Source of the DNA: Epiperipatus broadwayi
Lineage: Eukaryota; Onychophora; Udeonychophora; Euonychophora; Peripatidae
Length of the DNA stretch: 64,000 nt
Assembly (NCBI GenBank): GCA_028023455.1
Contig: JAQFVV010012509.1
Span: 3,596,590 to 3,660,589 of the forward strand
Direction of reading: 5' to 3'
This document shows positions 1 through 11,547 of this stretch, piece by piece; position 1 is the stretch's first letter, and each line of letters opens with the position of its first letter. The notes under the pieces were generated by a model. The model saw only the letters and a list, made by a program, of their open reading frames with translations, was not told where the DNA came from and did no database searches. Both the position numbers and the translations under genes were made by a program.

Positions 1-1837
1 AATAGTGTGTATGAGATCTCTATTTGGTTCAAATCAAATTCCATAATAAAGAAAATTAGTACTCATAAAATGAAACAAATTTCATATGTTTGTGGTCCTA
101 AATATTGAAATTATACCAATACATTTTCATAATAAATCAATTAGTAAAGAACACTAGCCCTTATTGAAATAATGTAAAACTAACTTATTTATATACATGT
201 GAGATAGTAAGGTTTAAGTTATGTATTAGGTAAAATTTATTATATATATTGCCATACTACTTTGTAATTATTATTCCCAATTTATTGATTAAATAATGTT
301 CAGGACTTACGATTCAATATAATACTAACAATAATTTATTTACAGTAAATAAAATAGATAAATAGCAGATTAATAATAATATAAAGAAATGATATTTCAG
401 AATGAACTAATTGTACAAGTGTTTAGACCTATGATGACAAAAGACATCTTTCATAATCAGGAGAATATATATATATTTATAATTCAATCGCATTAAAGAA
501 AGATAAAATAATAAGAATTCTTTAACTTATTATGACTTATTATTACAATGCAAGAAAATCTAAATAAGTTATTTGAATAATATTTAAATTAATAATTACT
601 TATAATTTAAAATAATTATTATGATTATTTTCTCCTAGTTGTGCTTATGTTCATTTATTCATTTTAAGAAAACAAACATAAATTTGGACCAACCTTCCAA
701 ATGAATATAATTAAACTCAAAATAGAATTTGGTATTTTTCAGTGGAATGAGATTATTTAATAACCATACCTCAGTTATACTTTAACTTTTACAATTCTTA
801 AGAATTATCCATAAAACAACAATCTGATGGTATTAGAAGTTTATTTCCCATTAAAATATAATGTGAAATTATATATATGGAATATTTAAAAGTAATAATC
901 TCTTCAGATAATTATCACAGAAAATATATTATGTAGGATTAAATTTTAATTTTCAGAGATCCATTTGGTTTTGCTCTTATAATTCCTTTAAAAGGAGAAC
1001 TGTTATTCTATCCATTACATATGCTATTATCCTTGGGTATAAGACTATATATGCAAGCAAAATATGGATTTGTGATTGGTCTGGTGAACATGTATAAAGC
1101 AGATAATCCAACAGATGGCACCAAAATATAATAACAAGAATGAATAAAAAAAATCAAGAGATTGGCACTCCTCCACAAATAATCATCTTGTCTTTATGTA
1201 TTAGCATTATTCTTTAGTTTCTTTAATATTGCTATTGATTTTATTTCTGAATACTCATATTATTCTAGGTAGATGCATATAAATTTTTCATTTAAGGTTA
1301 AATAGCATACTTTAACAACTCTGTTGAAATTATGAATAGATTTTCTTGAATGCAATGTTGATAACATTTTGATTAGCCATTGATTTAGATTTTGTTTGTC
1401 TGGGAAAATAGACATCAAAGTTCTTTTAGCAAGTCACGTGGTAAGATTCGTTTATATAACTCTTCATAAAAGTGTATATCATTATTCCCATAACAAAAGC
1501 AATATTTGTTAGGATTATCACTTTTAAAAAAATAAAAATACTTTTTAAAGAAAGGAACAAAAATACTAGGTTGTTATTTTAAAAACTCAAATTATTTTTC
1601 CTTTTTTTAAAAAAAGAATAATGCTAATATCACTAGCACTCTTGTAGTTCAATTCTTTCATGCTGGTCTTGTCAAATTGATCAAAGGTTATTATTATTAA
1701 CAAATGCATTTCAAAACATCAGTCATATACTTTCATATGAACATATTCATGCACACAAAATATAGTTTATTTATTTACTACTGTACTTATCAAATACTTA
1801 AATATTTGAAAACCAGGCATTCTTCACAAACCTGGGA
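1..1837. other. AT-rich stretch, no gene seen
   Basis: I see no open frame with a recognisable motif on either strand. The sequence is A/T homopolymer runs and short TA tracts, consistent with intergenic or intronic DNA. Confidence 0.6.
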
Positions 1838-2188
1838 GATTAATTGTAAGTATAGAGGATTTGAACTCAGATTTTCAAGCACCCTTCAACTATCCACACT
1901 ATCTCATACAACTGATACACATGACCACACGCATGTAGAAAAGATTAATAATCATCAATACACGTATTTCACGCTAAACCAGCACTCATCAGTTGGTCCA
2001 GACTATCATCTCTCACACATATATATAATCAATGCTCAGTTTATATTAAGACAGCAAATCTTCATACTTTAATGGACAGGCTTCAATCCACTGCAACTGC
2101 CAACTTTTCAGCCATCCATATCATTGAAAATCTGCTGATGAAAACTCAAATCCCATGCTGATGCTAATATTATTGCCATGCCCATGTT
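1838..2188 (-). mobile_element. HHR element family B, copy B1
   Basis: This about 350-bp repeat reads in the minus sense. It matches copies near 11.04-11.40, 20.03-20.83 and 24.85-25.62 kb through shared blocks such as 'GGACAGGCTTCAATC', 'AGTTGGTCCAGA' and 'TGAACTCAGA'. It has no coding capacity. Its hammerhead motif lies at 1950-2006. Its sense-strand 5' side abuts the broken RTE at about 2188, so the RTE has lost its 3' end there. I saw no clear target-site duplication. The sense strand ends near a tRNA B-box-like 'GTTCAAATCC', but no properly spaced A box is present, so I do not call it a tRNA SINE. Confidence 0.7.
1950..2006 (-). ncRNA. Type I hammerhead ribozyme, family B (B1)
   Basis: On the minus strand the core CUGATGA (1986-1992 reversed) is followed by stem II GUGCU-GGUUU-AGCGU. 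Then comes GAA, a self-complementary stem III 'AUACGUGU', cleavage triplet GUA, and UUG pairing back to CAA just before the core. An outer stem I helix pairs AUAGUC with GAUGAU-type sequence across an internal loop. All invariant core bases are present. Known hammerheads with this layout occur in Penelope-like elements and retrozymes. Activity is inferred from sequence only. Confidence 0.65.
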
Positions 2189-3872
2189 GCTCTTCTATTA
2201 AGTGTCCAAGTCTCAGATCCATAAGTAAGAACTGGTAAAACACATTTGTTAAAAACCTTCCTTTTCAAACACATAGACATATTTCCTTTTAGTATCAAGT
2301 TATTTCTACCAAAAGCACTCCAACCAAGTTTAATTCTATGATTAATTTCATCCATTATGTTTCCATCTGTATTAACAATTTGACCAAGGTATTTGTAACT
2401 GTTAACTTCTTCTAATTCATCATAATCAATCTTTATTTTTATATTTTGAGCAAATCGATTAAACATTACTTTAGTCTTTTTAACATTTATCTTTAGTCCT
2501 ACTTTCCTACTTTCATCTGATAACTCCTACAATATTTCCTGCAGCTCTGAAGCATTATTTGCAAAAACAACTACATCATCTGCAAAAAATGATTTAAATA
2601 ATCTCCATTTACTTTCACTCCTTTAGTTTCTCATTTTAATCCACAAAATATTTCTTGCAACACTGCTATAAAAAGTTTTGAGATATGGAGTCACCATGTC
2701 TTACACCTTTCTCAATGTTGACTTTCCCATTATCATTATGTAATCTAATTGTTGCTGTTGCATTTTTATAAATATTCTTTAAAATATGACAATATCCTGG
2801 ATCTATACCTTGATGATCCAATGCTTTAATCACTGAAGAAATGTTTATAGAATCAAATGCCTTTTCATAATCTACAAATCCAAAGCATAATGACAACTCA
2901 TATTCATTTGTCCTTTCTATAACTTCTCTCAATACCTGGATATGATCTATTGTACTAAAACCACTTTTAAATCCAGCTTGTTCTCTTGGTTGGTGGAAAT
3001 CCAAAGTTCTCTGTAGACAAGTTGTAATTATCTTGGTAAAAATTTTGTATAAAACTGATAAAAGGCTGATAGGTCTGTAATTTCTGATATCTTCTTTATC
3101 ACCTTTTTTAAATATTATTATTATTACTGCATTCTTCCAATCATCTGGTACATCTTTATCATTTAGACATTTGGTATATAACTTTGCTAATTTTTTTTTA
3201 TTTCTTCACCTGCTTCTTTTAATATATCAATTATAATTCCATCATTACCTGGAGCCTTTCCTTTCTTCATACATTTAATTGAATGTTTCACTTCTTCATT
3301 TAAAATTCTGGGCAATTCAGAAGATGTAATAGAAATAGGAGGTACTTGTTCTTTATTACTATATAATTCTTGATAAAAGTCTTCTACTCATTTCATAATG
3401 TCATCTCTCTTTTTAGTAATAATTCCATCTTTTTTTCTTATTGCAGATATAAATTTCCTACCAATACCAAAATGTTGTTTTACATTCTTGAGACTTTTAT
3501 TTTCTTCTACAGCTTTCCTTGCTAGTTCACAGTTATACTTTCTTATATCATTTTCAACTCTTTTCCGTACCATTTTACAAAATTCGAGATATTGAATCCT
3601 TTTTAATGCATCATTTTTGTATATCTTCATATTCCTTCTTTTCTTCATAAATTCTCTAGTCTCAGTAGAAATTTTATTGGTCAATTGCTGCTTTTTTCTA
3701 CCAGCTATCTTTGTTGCAGTTTTTAAAAGTGTATCAGTTATTTTCATATTAATTTCATTCAAATCTGAATTATGTTCAAAATCTATTAATACTTGAAACC
3801 GATTTCTAAGTTCTAATTTAAATTCATTAGAATGTTTCTGAAGATTAGAAATATCAACTGTAAAAATTGTTT
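2189..3872 (-). pseudogene. RTE-type LINE copy 1, reverse transcriptase half
   Basis: The minus strand encodes the reverse-transcriptase half of an RTE LINE, in several broken frames. Visible pieces are a linker rich in K/R (3388-3762), the motif A region 'FVDYEKAFDSI' and a motif B region degraded to 'GVRHGDSIS' (within 2666-3004), and the start of the C-terminal region 'MFNRFAQNIKIKIDYDELEE' (2170-2466). It is close to the better copy at 25.65-29.06 kb but carries stops and frameshifts, and lacks the last roughly 150 codons and the 3' tail. Its 5' half lies next door in opposite orientation, so this is one element with a 5' inversion. Not expected to be functional. Confidence 0.85.
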
Positions 3873-4843
3873 ATTGGCTTTTTACCTCTCAGTTTAAGAT
3901 CAAGAAACACCATGGTCTTTTTTCTGAGTTGTCTGATAAGGCAGAATGAAATGTTTGTGTAAATGATAAATATTTTCCCAATAGATATATACAAATTATG
4001 ACAGACAAAAATAAATCATGGCCCTTATTCCCAGGAGACTGTAAAGTCACCAACCAAGGCAGTGGTTGGTGGCCAAAGGCGGATGGTGCTAAGAATCCCC
4101 TGATTGATGATGACTTTATTTAGGTACTTATAACTGCAGATCATTTTCAAGTAAAGGAAGATTGTAAGAATTAGAAGAAGAACTGTCTTATATTAAATGG
4201 AACATTAGTGAACTTTGTGAAGTTCGAAGAAAAGGTGAAGAGAGAATTGATTTTAAAAATGGACATGTACTCTATTATAAAGGCACAAATATTGGAAATA
4301 CAAGTGGAGTAGGATTCATTATAAATAAAAAGTGGCAGGACAACATTGTGGAGATTGATGGTGTATCAGACAGAGTGGCAAGATTAGTTATACAACTTAA
4401 TAGCAGATACTAAATGCAGATAATTCAGGTTTATGCCCCAACAAGTGCTCATAGTGATGAAGTAGTAGAAGATTTTTATATGATCAGAGTAAACAACATT
4501 TTAAAATTGTTATGGGAGACTTTAATGCTAGAATTGGTAAACAAATGAAAGATGAAAGTGCTGTAGGTAATTTTGGTTATGGTAATAGAAATGAGAGAGG
4601 ACATAGACTTGTGGAGTTTGCAGAAAAAGAAAAACTTTATATTATGAATTCTTTTTTTGAGAAAAATATTAAAAGGAAATGGACATGGAAGCATCCAAAT
4701 GAAGGTACAGCAGAATTGGATTGTATTTTGACTAACAGAAAATACATATTTCAAGATTGTAATGTTCTTAATAAATTTAACACAGGAAGTGATCATCGAT
4801 TACGTGTTAATGCAAAACTAGAGACAAAAATTATTAAGAAGTT
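3873..4843 (+). pseudogene. RTE-type LINE copy 1, inverted 5' leader and endonuclease half
   Basis: The plus strand holds the 5' leader (3873-4130) followed by the apurinic/apyrimidinic-type endonuclease. Recognisable motifs are 'ELCEVRRK', 'GDFNARIG' (about 4518-4541) and 'GSDHRL' (about 4788). The segment ends at the codons that directly precede the first codons of the minus-strand half at 3872, so together they cover the parent without a gap. The 5' end sits at the junction, the signature of twin priming during LINE insertion. A premature stop and a short deletion around 4800 break the frame. Confidence 0.85.
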
Positions 4844-5330
4844 TAATAATAGATATATATATATATTGCTATTTTGTTAAACAAAATGTAGGTATCATCT
4901 TTCCTTTTGAAATTTAAATAATTTTCAATTTTTGAGAAATGATATCGCATCACTTTAAGATAAATGGAATAGAGTGTAAAATTTGCATATTCTAAAATAT
5001 TGATGGTACATTTTTAAAAAAATATATATATAATGTCACTGAATCTACTCACAGATAATATGTACCTAGGGTGAAATTAGGAAGACTTTCTTTGATAATC
5101 TTAATGGTTAATAACCGTAACTTAAAGATAATAAGTTAATGTTTAGTATATATATATATGAAAAAATTATAATTATATATATGATTACATTTGGTTGAGA
5201 CCTAGCAGATGGTACAATATATATATGGAGGTTAAGGAATTGACTGAAAGTACTTCTGCAGATTGAAAGACTGTATATTTATATTTAATTACTGTTATAT
5301 TTATTATTTATATTTTTATTAAACTATCAA
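4844..5330. other. AT-rich spacer with TA runs
   Basis: Short TA microsatellites and A/T homopolymers. No coding or repeat family recognised. Confidence 0.5.
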
Positions 5331-5665
5331 ACATCACATGATCACCATTCTTTATGCTTACACAAGCTGTTTTTCACAGAGACAAAACTCTATACAGTAG
5401 AGCCATTCAGTGCAAACCAGAGTAACCAATGAATGCAAGATTTGTGCATAAAAACCCTATCTAGTGCCTATTCATCCAATATCCCCAGATTAGTTTCTAG
5501 CTTGTGGATTCATCAGTGAGGAGCCTTGAATCTGAAAGCATTGCACCAAAATCTTGAGTATACCTCCAGCAGCCACCTTTTACTGTTTTAGTTAATTATA
5601 AAGCTTTAACTCAAAAATGAAAACACAATAATGTGTTCAAGTTAAGCTCATTAGCTTGTATTGTT
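5331..5665 (-). mobile_element. HHR element family A, copy A1
   Basis: A minus-sense copy of the family A repeat. It starts at the common end 'ACATCACATGATCACCA' and runs through the block 'ACTCTATACAGTAG' to the hammerhead and the upstream region with 'AAGCTCATTAGCTTG'. It is non-coding and diverged from the other copies. I saw no target-site duplication. Its upstream end is fixed only by similarity to the copy at 33.1-33.6 kb. Confidence 0.7.
5482..5522 (-). ncRNA. Hammerhead ribozyme, family A (A1), slightly decayed
   Basis: Minus strand: stem I strands UCCUCA and UGGGGA pair over six positions (one G-U) around core CUGAUGA, GAAAC and triplet AUC. Stem II has lost pairing compared with better copies, so activity is doubtful. 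Confidence 0.6.
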
Positions 5666-5669
5666 GTAC

Positions 5670-6000
5670 AGATCAGTGATCTGCAACCATTGGTCCACAA
5701 ACCAGAACTGGGCCATAGAAGTCTTTCTGCCACTCCACGCAAGACTGACAGGAAAGTTTATAATAACAAAATAATAAGATTTTAAACTTTTAATTAATAT
5801 AAACAAATTTTATTTAATTTTTCAGCTCATTTTTATCCAGTTAAAAAAAAGAAACAGAACAAAACAAAATCTAATCAATCATACATAAATTAATTTGTTT
5901 TTTTAATTATCACATATGTTTATGGGGGGGGGATTAATTTTTTTATTGTTTTTCTAAAAAAATTCAAAATTAAAAAAAAAAGTTTTTTATTGTACAAACT
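5670..6000. other. Possible one-ended hAT-like MITE remnant
   Basis: The block 'CAGTGATCTGCAACCATTGG' near 5671 resembles hAT-type MITE termini (CAG start, mirror of a 'not-facing' repeat). I could not find the opposite end before the poly-A/T and G8 tract near 5930. No gene seen. Confidence 0.25.
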
Positions 6001-6004
6001 TTAT

Positions 6005-6650
6005 ATTGAAATAAATCGAGATATTGCCAAATCTCTAGTGCTCATTACAACATATAACTGACAGCCAATCAGATGTCAAAGATAGCTGTCTAAAATAACA
6101 TCCAAACCCAAACACATAACAAAGATTTTATGAGAAAAGGGCAGCCACCCTTCTCTCAACTTTTCTTTCTATATATCTAAGCCAGTCATAAGCATTTAGG
6201 TTTGAAAGCTTGAAGCTTTAAATATCTTCACAATTAACTCACTGAGTCTAAATCATAAATGTACAATGTGAAATCCTATGATTTATTACGAAGTAGTTTT
6301 TAGAATACATAACAAGGAGTAAAGTATGTAAATAATATTTTTAATTTGCGAAACGCCAATAGTTGAAAATTGAAATAAATCAAGATACTGCCAAATTCGT
6401 TGCGCTCATTACAACACATAACTGACAGCCAATCAGATGTCAAAGATAGCTGTCTAAAATAACATTCAAACTTAAACACACAACAAAGATTTTACGAGAA
6501 AATGGCAGCCACCCTTCTCTCAACTTTTCTTTCTATATATCTAAGCCAGTCATAAGCATTTAGGTTTAAAAGCTTGAAGCTTTAAATATCTTCACAAATA
6601 ACTCACTGAGTCTAAATCATAAACATATAATGCGAAATCACACACATTCT
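6005..6650. repeat. Tandem repeat, about 364-bp unit, 1.8 copies
   Basis: Two direct copies start at 6005 and 6369 with 'ATTGAAATAAATC' and share long blocks such as 'CTGACAGCCAATCAGATGTC' and 'CTAAGCCAGTCATAAGC'. The second copy breaks off near 6650. No open frame and no hammerhead core is visible on either strand. The unit size is close to the HHR tandem units elsewhere in the window, but I see no sequence link. Confidence 0.85.
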
Positions 6651-7045
6651 TATGATTTGAGAAAGAGGACACTCTGGGGAAGTTACTTGATATTGTACTG
6701 AAACATTAGCATTTAGCTTTTTCACCAACACGAAATATCCCTCAAATAGTAATAATAATATGACTTCTTTTATCCATGAAAGTATTAGAATTAAAATTTT
6801 AACGGTAAATACCGTTAAAAATTTATATATATATAATATTTTATAATGGGTATTGTATTTTACACATATATATATATATAATAGAAAATATGCAATTGAA
6901 ACTAGAGGTGGAAATACCATGATTGGTATCAAAATATAAAGCATGTGAAACTATTAATGAACATGTTATAGAATCATTCTGGATCAAAATAACTTTAAAA
7001 GGTAAAAAGAAAATATTAATTAGTATGATATATTTATGACATACT
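6651..7045. other. AT-rich spacer before LINE
   Basis: No motif recognised. The minus-strand 110-codon open frame at 6612-6944 is TA-rich and overlaps the end of the tandem repeat, so I do not call it a gene. Confidence 0.4.
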
Positions 7046-7405
7046 TTGTTACATTATGAATTGGATGAATATTTGACAAAGGTTGAAGAGTTTCTAATAA
7101 ATTTCAAACATGACATTGTTTTAATTGTTGGTTTTAAGGCAGCTAATTACTATTTATATAATATCAAGGATGTTGCTAATGATGCTAAACTTTACAGAAT
7201 TAAAAACTTTGCTGATGTAATTAAATTAATACAGCCTAATAATATTATCAATTTCAAGGGAACAGAATTACAATTTGTTTTTAGTACTAAAGAGAATTTG
7301 AAATGTAATCTGCTGATTATGCTTATATATCTCCTGGTCTATATCATCCACCATTAAATATTGTAATAGATGGCATTTATGAACCTGTAATGATTATTGA
7401 AAGTA

Positions 7406-7818
7406 AACCTAAGCATCACATGATCACCATTTTTTATGCTAGCACATCTGTTATTAACAAAGGCAAAACTCTCCATACAGTAGTGCCATCCAGTGCCAAC
7501 CAGAGTAATCAATGAATTCCAGAGGTTTGTGCATAAAATCCCTGTCTAGTGCCTACTCATCCAATATCTCCAGACTAGTTTCTGGCTTGTGGCCTTCATC
7601 AGTGAGGAGCTTCAAATCTGAGAGTACTGCACCTAGATCTTAGGATCTAATGCAATCCTCCATCAGCCACCTTTTATCTCTACTTAACTACAAGCCAGAA
7701 ACTAGTCTGGAGATATTGGATGAGTAGGCACTAGATGGGGATTATATGCACAAGCCTCTGGCATTCATTGATTACTCTGGTTGGCATTGGATGGCACTAC
7801 TGTATGGAGAGTTTTGCC
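7406..7818. mobile_element. HHR element family A, copy A2, inverted composite in LINE
   Basis: The element is a head-to-head composite: 7406-7690 is minus sense, including a complete hammerhead, and 7691-7818 is plus sense, starting inside the hammerhead at 'CAAGCCAGAAACTAG'. It is flanked by 'ATTATTGAAAGTA' (7393-7405) and 'ATTATTAAAAGTA' (7819-7831), a 13-bp target-site duplication with one mismatch. It interrupts the LINE reading and is therefore younger than the LINE. Confidence 0.85.
7567..7608 (-). ncRNA. Hammerhead ribozyme, family A (A2)
   Basis: Minus strand: UCCUCA - CUGAUGA - GGC/CACAA/GCC stem II - GAA - ACUAGU palindromic stem III ending in triplet GUC - UGGAGA. Core is intact; stem I has one mismatch. 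Confidence 0.75.
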
Positions 7819-8118
7819 ATTATTAAAAGTACTTTTTGCAGATTATAAGCATATGGATTATTATAATTTATATAAAGCCTTGAGAGATTTTGACTGGAAT
7901 GTAATTTACACAGAAGCTGGTCCACATACAGCTGCTAATAAATTCATTACTATCTTAAAAAATTATTTGGAATATTATATTCAAGTTAAGTTATTTCAGA
8001 ATAACAATAATAAATATCTTAAATGATTCTCTAAAGAATTGTATAGAAGTTTGAACAGAAAACATAAATATCATAGATTATATAAAATATCTAATAAATG
8101 AGTTATATAAGAGATTTA

Positions 8119-8294
8119 AAATTAAAAATAATCAATTTAAAATGAAATTGAAATAGACAATTGAAATAAATAATTTTTATTTATAGCGAGTTGTCTGTTT
8201 CAATTTAGTTTTAAATTGATTATTTTTAATTTTATATACAGAAGGCAACATTATGGATAAATCTTAACATTGAAATTTAATCACTTAAAGTAAG
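8119..8294. mobile_element. Small inverted-repeat insertion with 15-bp TSD
   Basis: A 176-bp insertion within the LINE. It is bounded by perfect direct repeats 'TATATAAGAGATTTA' at 8104-8118 and 8295-8309. It begins with an inverted repeat (8119-about 8160 against about 8190-8235, arms containing 'AATAATCAATTTAAAA'). It has no coding capacity. The long TSD and head-to-head arms match the HHR/PLE insertions nearby, although no hammerhead core is visible. Confidence 0.75.
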
Positions 8295-9465
8295 TATATA
8301 AGAGATTTAATATATTGTGTCCATATATTAAGTCTCTTATAATCAGAGCTTATGATAATATATTAAATAATGTTGAAAAAGGTTTTAAATAGAATCTTCA
8401 AATGCTTTGGAATTACATTTAAAATGTGGTGATAAAATTTTCAGAAATAATTATCAGTCTTTTTTTAATGATTTATCATTTCAAATACCTATTCAAATAC
8501 TTCTGCTAATGTTTAGATGTTAATAAAATACATATAACTGAAGTAAATAATGCAATTCACAAACTTAAATCAAAATCTTCCATGGGTTGTGATGATATTC
8601 CTAACTTTATTATTAAGGGTTGATCTGACAGTTTGGCAACTCCTTTATAGTATATCATCAATTTATCTTATTATTCCTGGTATTTTTAAAATAGCTAAGA
8701 TTGTACCTGTATACAAACAAGGGGATAAATGTGATCCTGGGATCTATAGGCCTGCTTCTGTTCTGTCACTCTGCTCGAATTTATGAAAGATGTATTTATA
8801 ATATTGCAGATATGGTTAATGTATTGCCTAATTTTTATCAGGGGTTATTGCCCAGTAAATCTGTTGATACTAATTTAATAATGATATCTAATGATATTGC
8901 ATATCACAACTTGTTGTCTATTTTGATATGTCAATGTCTCATAATAAGTTAATTTATAAACTTGAAATGCTGAGATTAAGTACTTATTTAGTTGCATGGT
9001 TTAAAAATTATCTGATTAATAGAGTCTCTCTTGCATGTTTAAACAAAAATAGGCTAGTTTTTTTTTTTTTCAAAAATGTGGTAGGAATACAACAAGTGGA
9101 GTACTGCCCCCATGTGTGATATTAAGATAATATTAAAGAAAGCATGATACTTATGATGATGATTAAACTCCAAAGTGATAATTGAACATTTTAAAGATTA
9201 GTATAAAATTTAATAGCATGAAGATACACGCAAGTCATATTTTTGGCAAATATTTGTTATGTGTGATTATCTTATAAAGCTAAATGAATACAATTCTCTG
9301 ATTTCTATAATGATTCTTTTAGTCTAACATTAATGCCGAAATCTTATTTTATTTTATTTTTGGAAATGATTAATTGCAAACTGTATATATGTATTTTTTT
9401 ATTTTTGTAAACAAATTGTATTCAGTATTAATTAGAACATGATTTTCCTTTATTAAATAAATTGT

Positions 9466-9698
9466 TGAGTATCACATGATCACCATCTCTTATACTAGTA
9501 CATAATTGTTTATAAACAAGGCAAAACTCTCCATACAGTAGGGCCATCCTGTGATGAAGACCACAAGCCAGAAACTAGTCTGAGAATATTGGATGAGTAG
9601 GCATTAGATAGGGATTTTATGCACAAGCCTTCTGGCATCCATTGATTGCTCTGGTTGGCACAGGGTGGCACTACTGTATGGAGAGTTTTGCCTTGTTT
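9466..9698. mobile_element. HHR element family A, copy A3, inverted composite
   Basis: 9466-9551 is the minus-sense end of family A. From about 9552 a plus-sense copy starts inside the hammerhead and runs to 'GAGAGTTTTGCC'. A 9-bp target-site duplication 'ATAAATTGT' lies at 9457-9465 and 9699-9707. The inversion joint destroyed the first base of the core (GTGATGA instead of CTGATGA), so no active ribozyme is expected. Confidence 0.8.
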
Positions 9699-9707
9699 AT
9701 AAATTGT

Positions 9708-11037
9708 CTTAATTTTTTGATATCATTATCACACAAATCTCTATTGTTTAGCTGTGTAAAATGCTGCCTTATATATATATGATAGGATGATGTTTGGATG
9801 ATGCTCAAACTTGATTTTGGCATCCTCTTACTTTAATTATTTGATGAATTATATCTGCACTACATTATATTTTTAGATAGGTAGAATAAAATTAGATTAA
9901 GGTAAGGTTTACATTTTATGCAACATGCTATTAAACCATTTCTAAAAGAATTTCCCCTTTTGTCAATAAGTATTTTAAATTTTTTAAGGTTCACTTTATT
10001 AATTTTCAAACTGCTTTTGTGAACTAAGTTTTCAACATTCAAATGTTTTTATATAAAGAGACTTACTACTAAGAGATACCTAAAATTTTCTCTGAATCTC
10101 AACCAAAAGTGTGACCATGCTTTTTCTTAAATGTTTGATAAATTTTCACTTTTCTCTCATATCTTTCATTCATTATGCACTACTATCAAGGTATCATCAT
10201 AGAATAAATATATGAATATTAACTACACAAAATCATGTAGTATAACTAAATAATAGTATGTTATGATCAAAAGATAACACTCTGTGAACATGCATTATTA
10301 TATGCAAATTTTTTACTACTAATATAATTTATTCAAGTTTTACATATATAATCATGCAGTAATATTAACCAGCATGGTTAAGATATATGTTTCTTTTCTT
10401 AAATTTTATATGACAATATAATTATACTTCTTAATTTATTTCCAAAATTTAGTCTGTAAACTTTCTTGACTTAAAATTTTTTTAAAAATTATTATAACTT
10501 AATGTACAAATACCAAATTACTTACACTCATCATTTTGAAATAAACATTTTAATGTTTATTATTAATGCTTTACTAGATTAATGATCAGCTTATCATTTT
10601 AGATGAAATATAAATTACAATATTTAATATATTATCATTAAATATAACTACATAATATCATTAGATCCAACTTCATACTCTTTTTCTCACTGTGTAATAT
10701 TTAAATTAGTATTTAATTTAATAAATTAGCAGTAATCATTAATGCATTTATCTAAAAAGGATATTAAATGTGTAAGCCCAGAAAATTTGCCACTTGTATA
10801 TTAAGTTATATTAAAAAATACTGATAAATACACATTAAATTTGAGGAAGACATATAAGAGACTGTAGCCTAGGCTGATTAAAGAGTGCTCTTTTATCCAG
10901 AAATACATCTTCAGATATCTTCATTCATGTATTAAATGTGTATGATAAGACAGAAAATTGATGTAATATTTTTCAACAAATAAATAAATTTTCAAAAATG
11001 TCTTCACCATTCTTCTGTGTAAACAGTTTCTTTTATT
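9708..11037. other. AT-rich stretch, no gene seen
   Basis: No recognisable coding, RNA or repeat family. The short open frame at 9860-10042 is unsupported. Confidence 0.5.
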
Positions 11038-11400
11038 TAAAATTGAAAGTCTGAGTTCAAATCCCCTATATTTTAAACACCCTTCAATTATCCATACTAT
11101 CTCATACCACTGTAGAAAAGATAAATAATCATCAATATGCATATTTCGTGCAGATCCAGCGCTCATCAGTTGGTCCAGATTATCTCCCACACACATATAT
11201 AGTCAGTGCTCAGTTTTATATTAAGATAAAGAACTCTCATAGTTTAATGGACAGGCTTCAATCTACTCCAACCTCCAACTCTTCAACCATCCATACAATT
11301 GAAATCTGACGATGGAAAGCTCAAATCTCATGCTGATGCCAATATTATTGCCATGCACATGTTGACCTCAAGTCACTCTATATTTACAATTAGGATCCAG
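11038..11400 (-). mobile_element. HHR element family B, copy B2
   Basis: A minus-sense family B repeat sharing the blocks of B1 ('AATGGACAGGCTTCAATCTA', 'TGATGCCAATATTATTGCCA') over its whole length. It is a single copy rather than an inverted composite. I saw no clear target-site duplication. It overlaps two short open frames that I treat as noise. Confidence 0.7.
11126..11185 (-). ncRNA. Hammerhead ribozyme, family B (B2)
   Basis: Minus strand: ACCAA - CUGAUGA (11163-11169 reversed) - stem II GCGC..GCAC with one mismatch - GAA - self-complementary 'AUAUGCAUAU' - UGAUGAUUAU, whose GAUUAU pairs with AUAAUC upstream. The core bases are intact, but which NUH triplet is used is ambiguous. Confidence 0.55.
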
Positions 11401-11547
11401 GTATATGAAGAGCGCCTGTATTTCAAATATTTAAAATTAAAATGGAAACAAATTGTGCTTCTTAATGTTAGATCAAAAAGTATTTTTAATATAATGTTTT
11501 TAAAAAAACCATCTAAAAGGAAAAAACATTTTGCGTTTTTTATTTAA

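Larger units (their letters stand above)
7046..9119 (+). pseudogene. Jockey/CR1-like LINE, endonuclease tail and RT, interrupted
   Basis: Plus-strand fragments of one non-LTR retrotransposon lie in order. 7046-7405 encodes the end of the endonuclease ('DEYLTKVEEFL', a decayed GDFN motif reading 'VGFKA'). 7832-8118 encodes the linker ('KALRDFDWNVIYTE', 'ELYRSLNRKHK'). 8310-9119 encodes the start of reverse transcriptase ('WKIAKIVP'-like 'FKIAKIVPVYKQGDKCDPG', 'YRPAS', 'HNKLIYKLEML'). The gaps are later insertions at 7406-7818 and 8119-8294, each with its own target-site duplication. Motif C was not found. Several frameshifts and stops make it dead. Clade assignment is from the RT finger motif style only. 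Confidence 0.75.

Noticed and set aside
1838-1880. tRNA B-box-like 'GTTCAAATCC' at the end of family B
   Set aside because: The only A-box-like word is about 16 nt away, too close for a Pol III tRNA promoter.
4476-4796. Minus-strand 106-codon open frame
   Set aside because: Antisense of the RTE endonuclease half.
9552-9590. Family A hammerhead at A3
   Set aside because: The core reads GTGATGA because the inversion joint falls there; C3 is essential.
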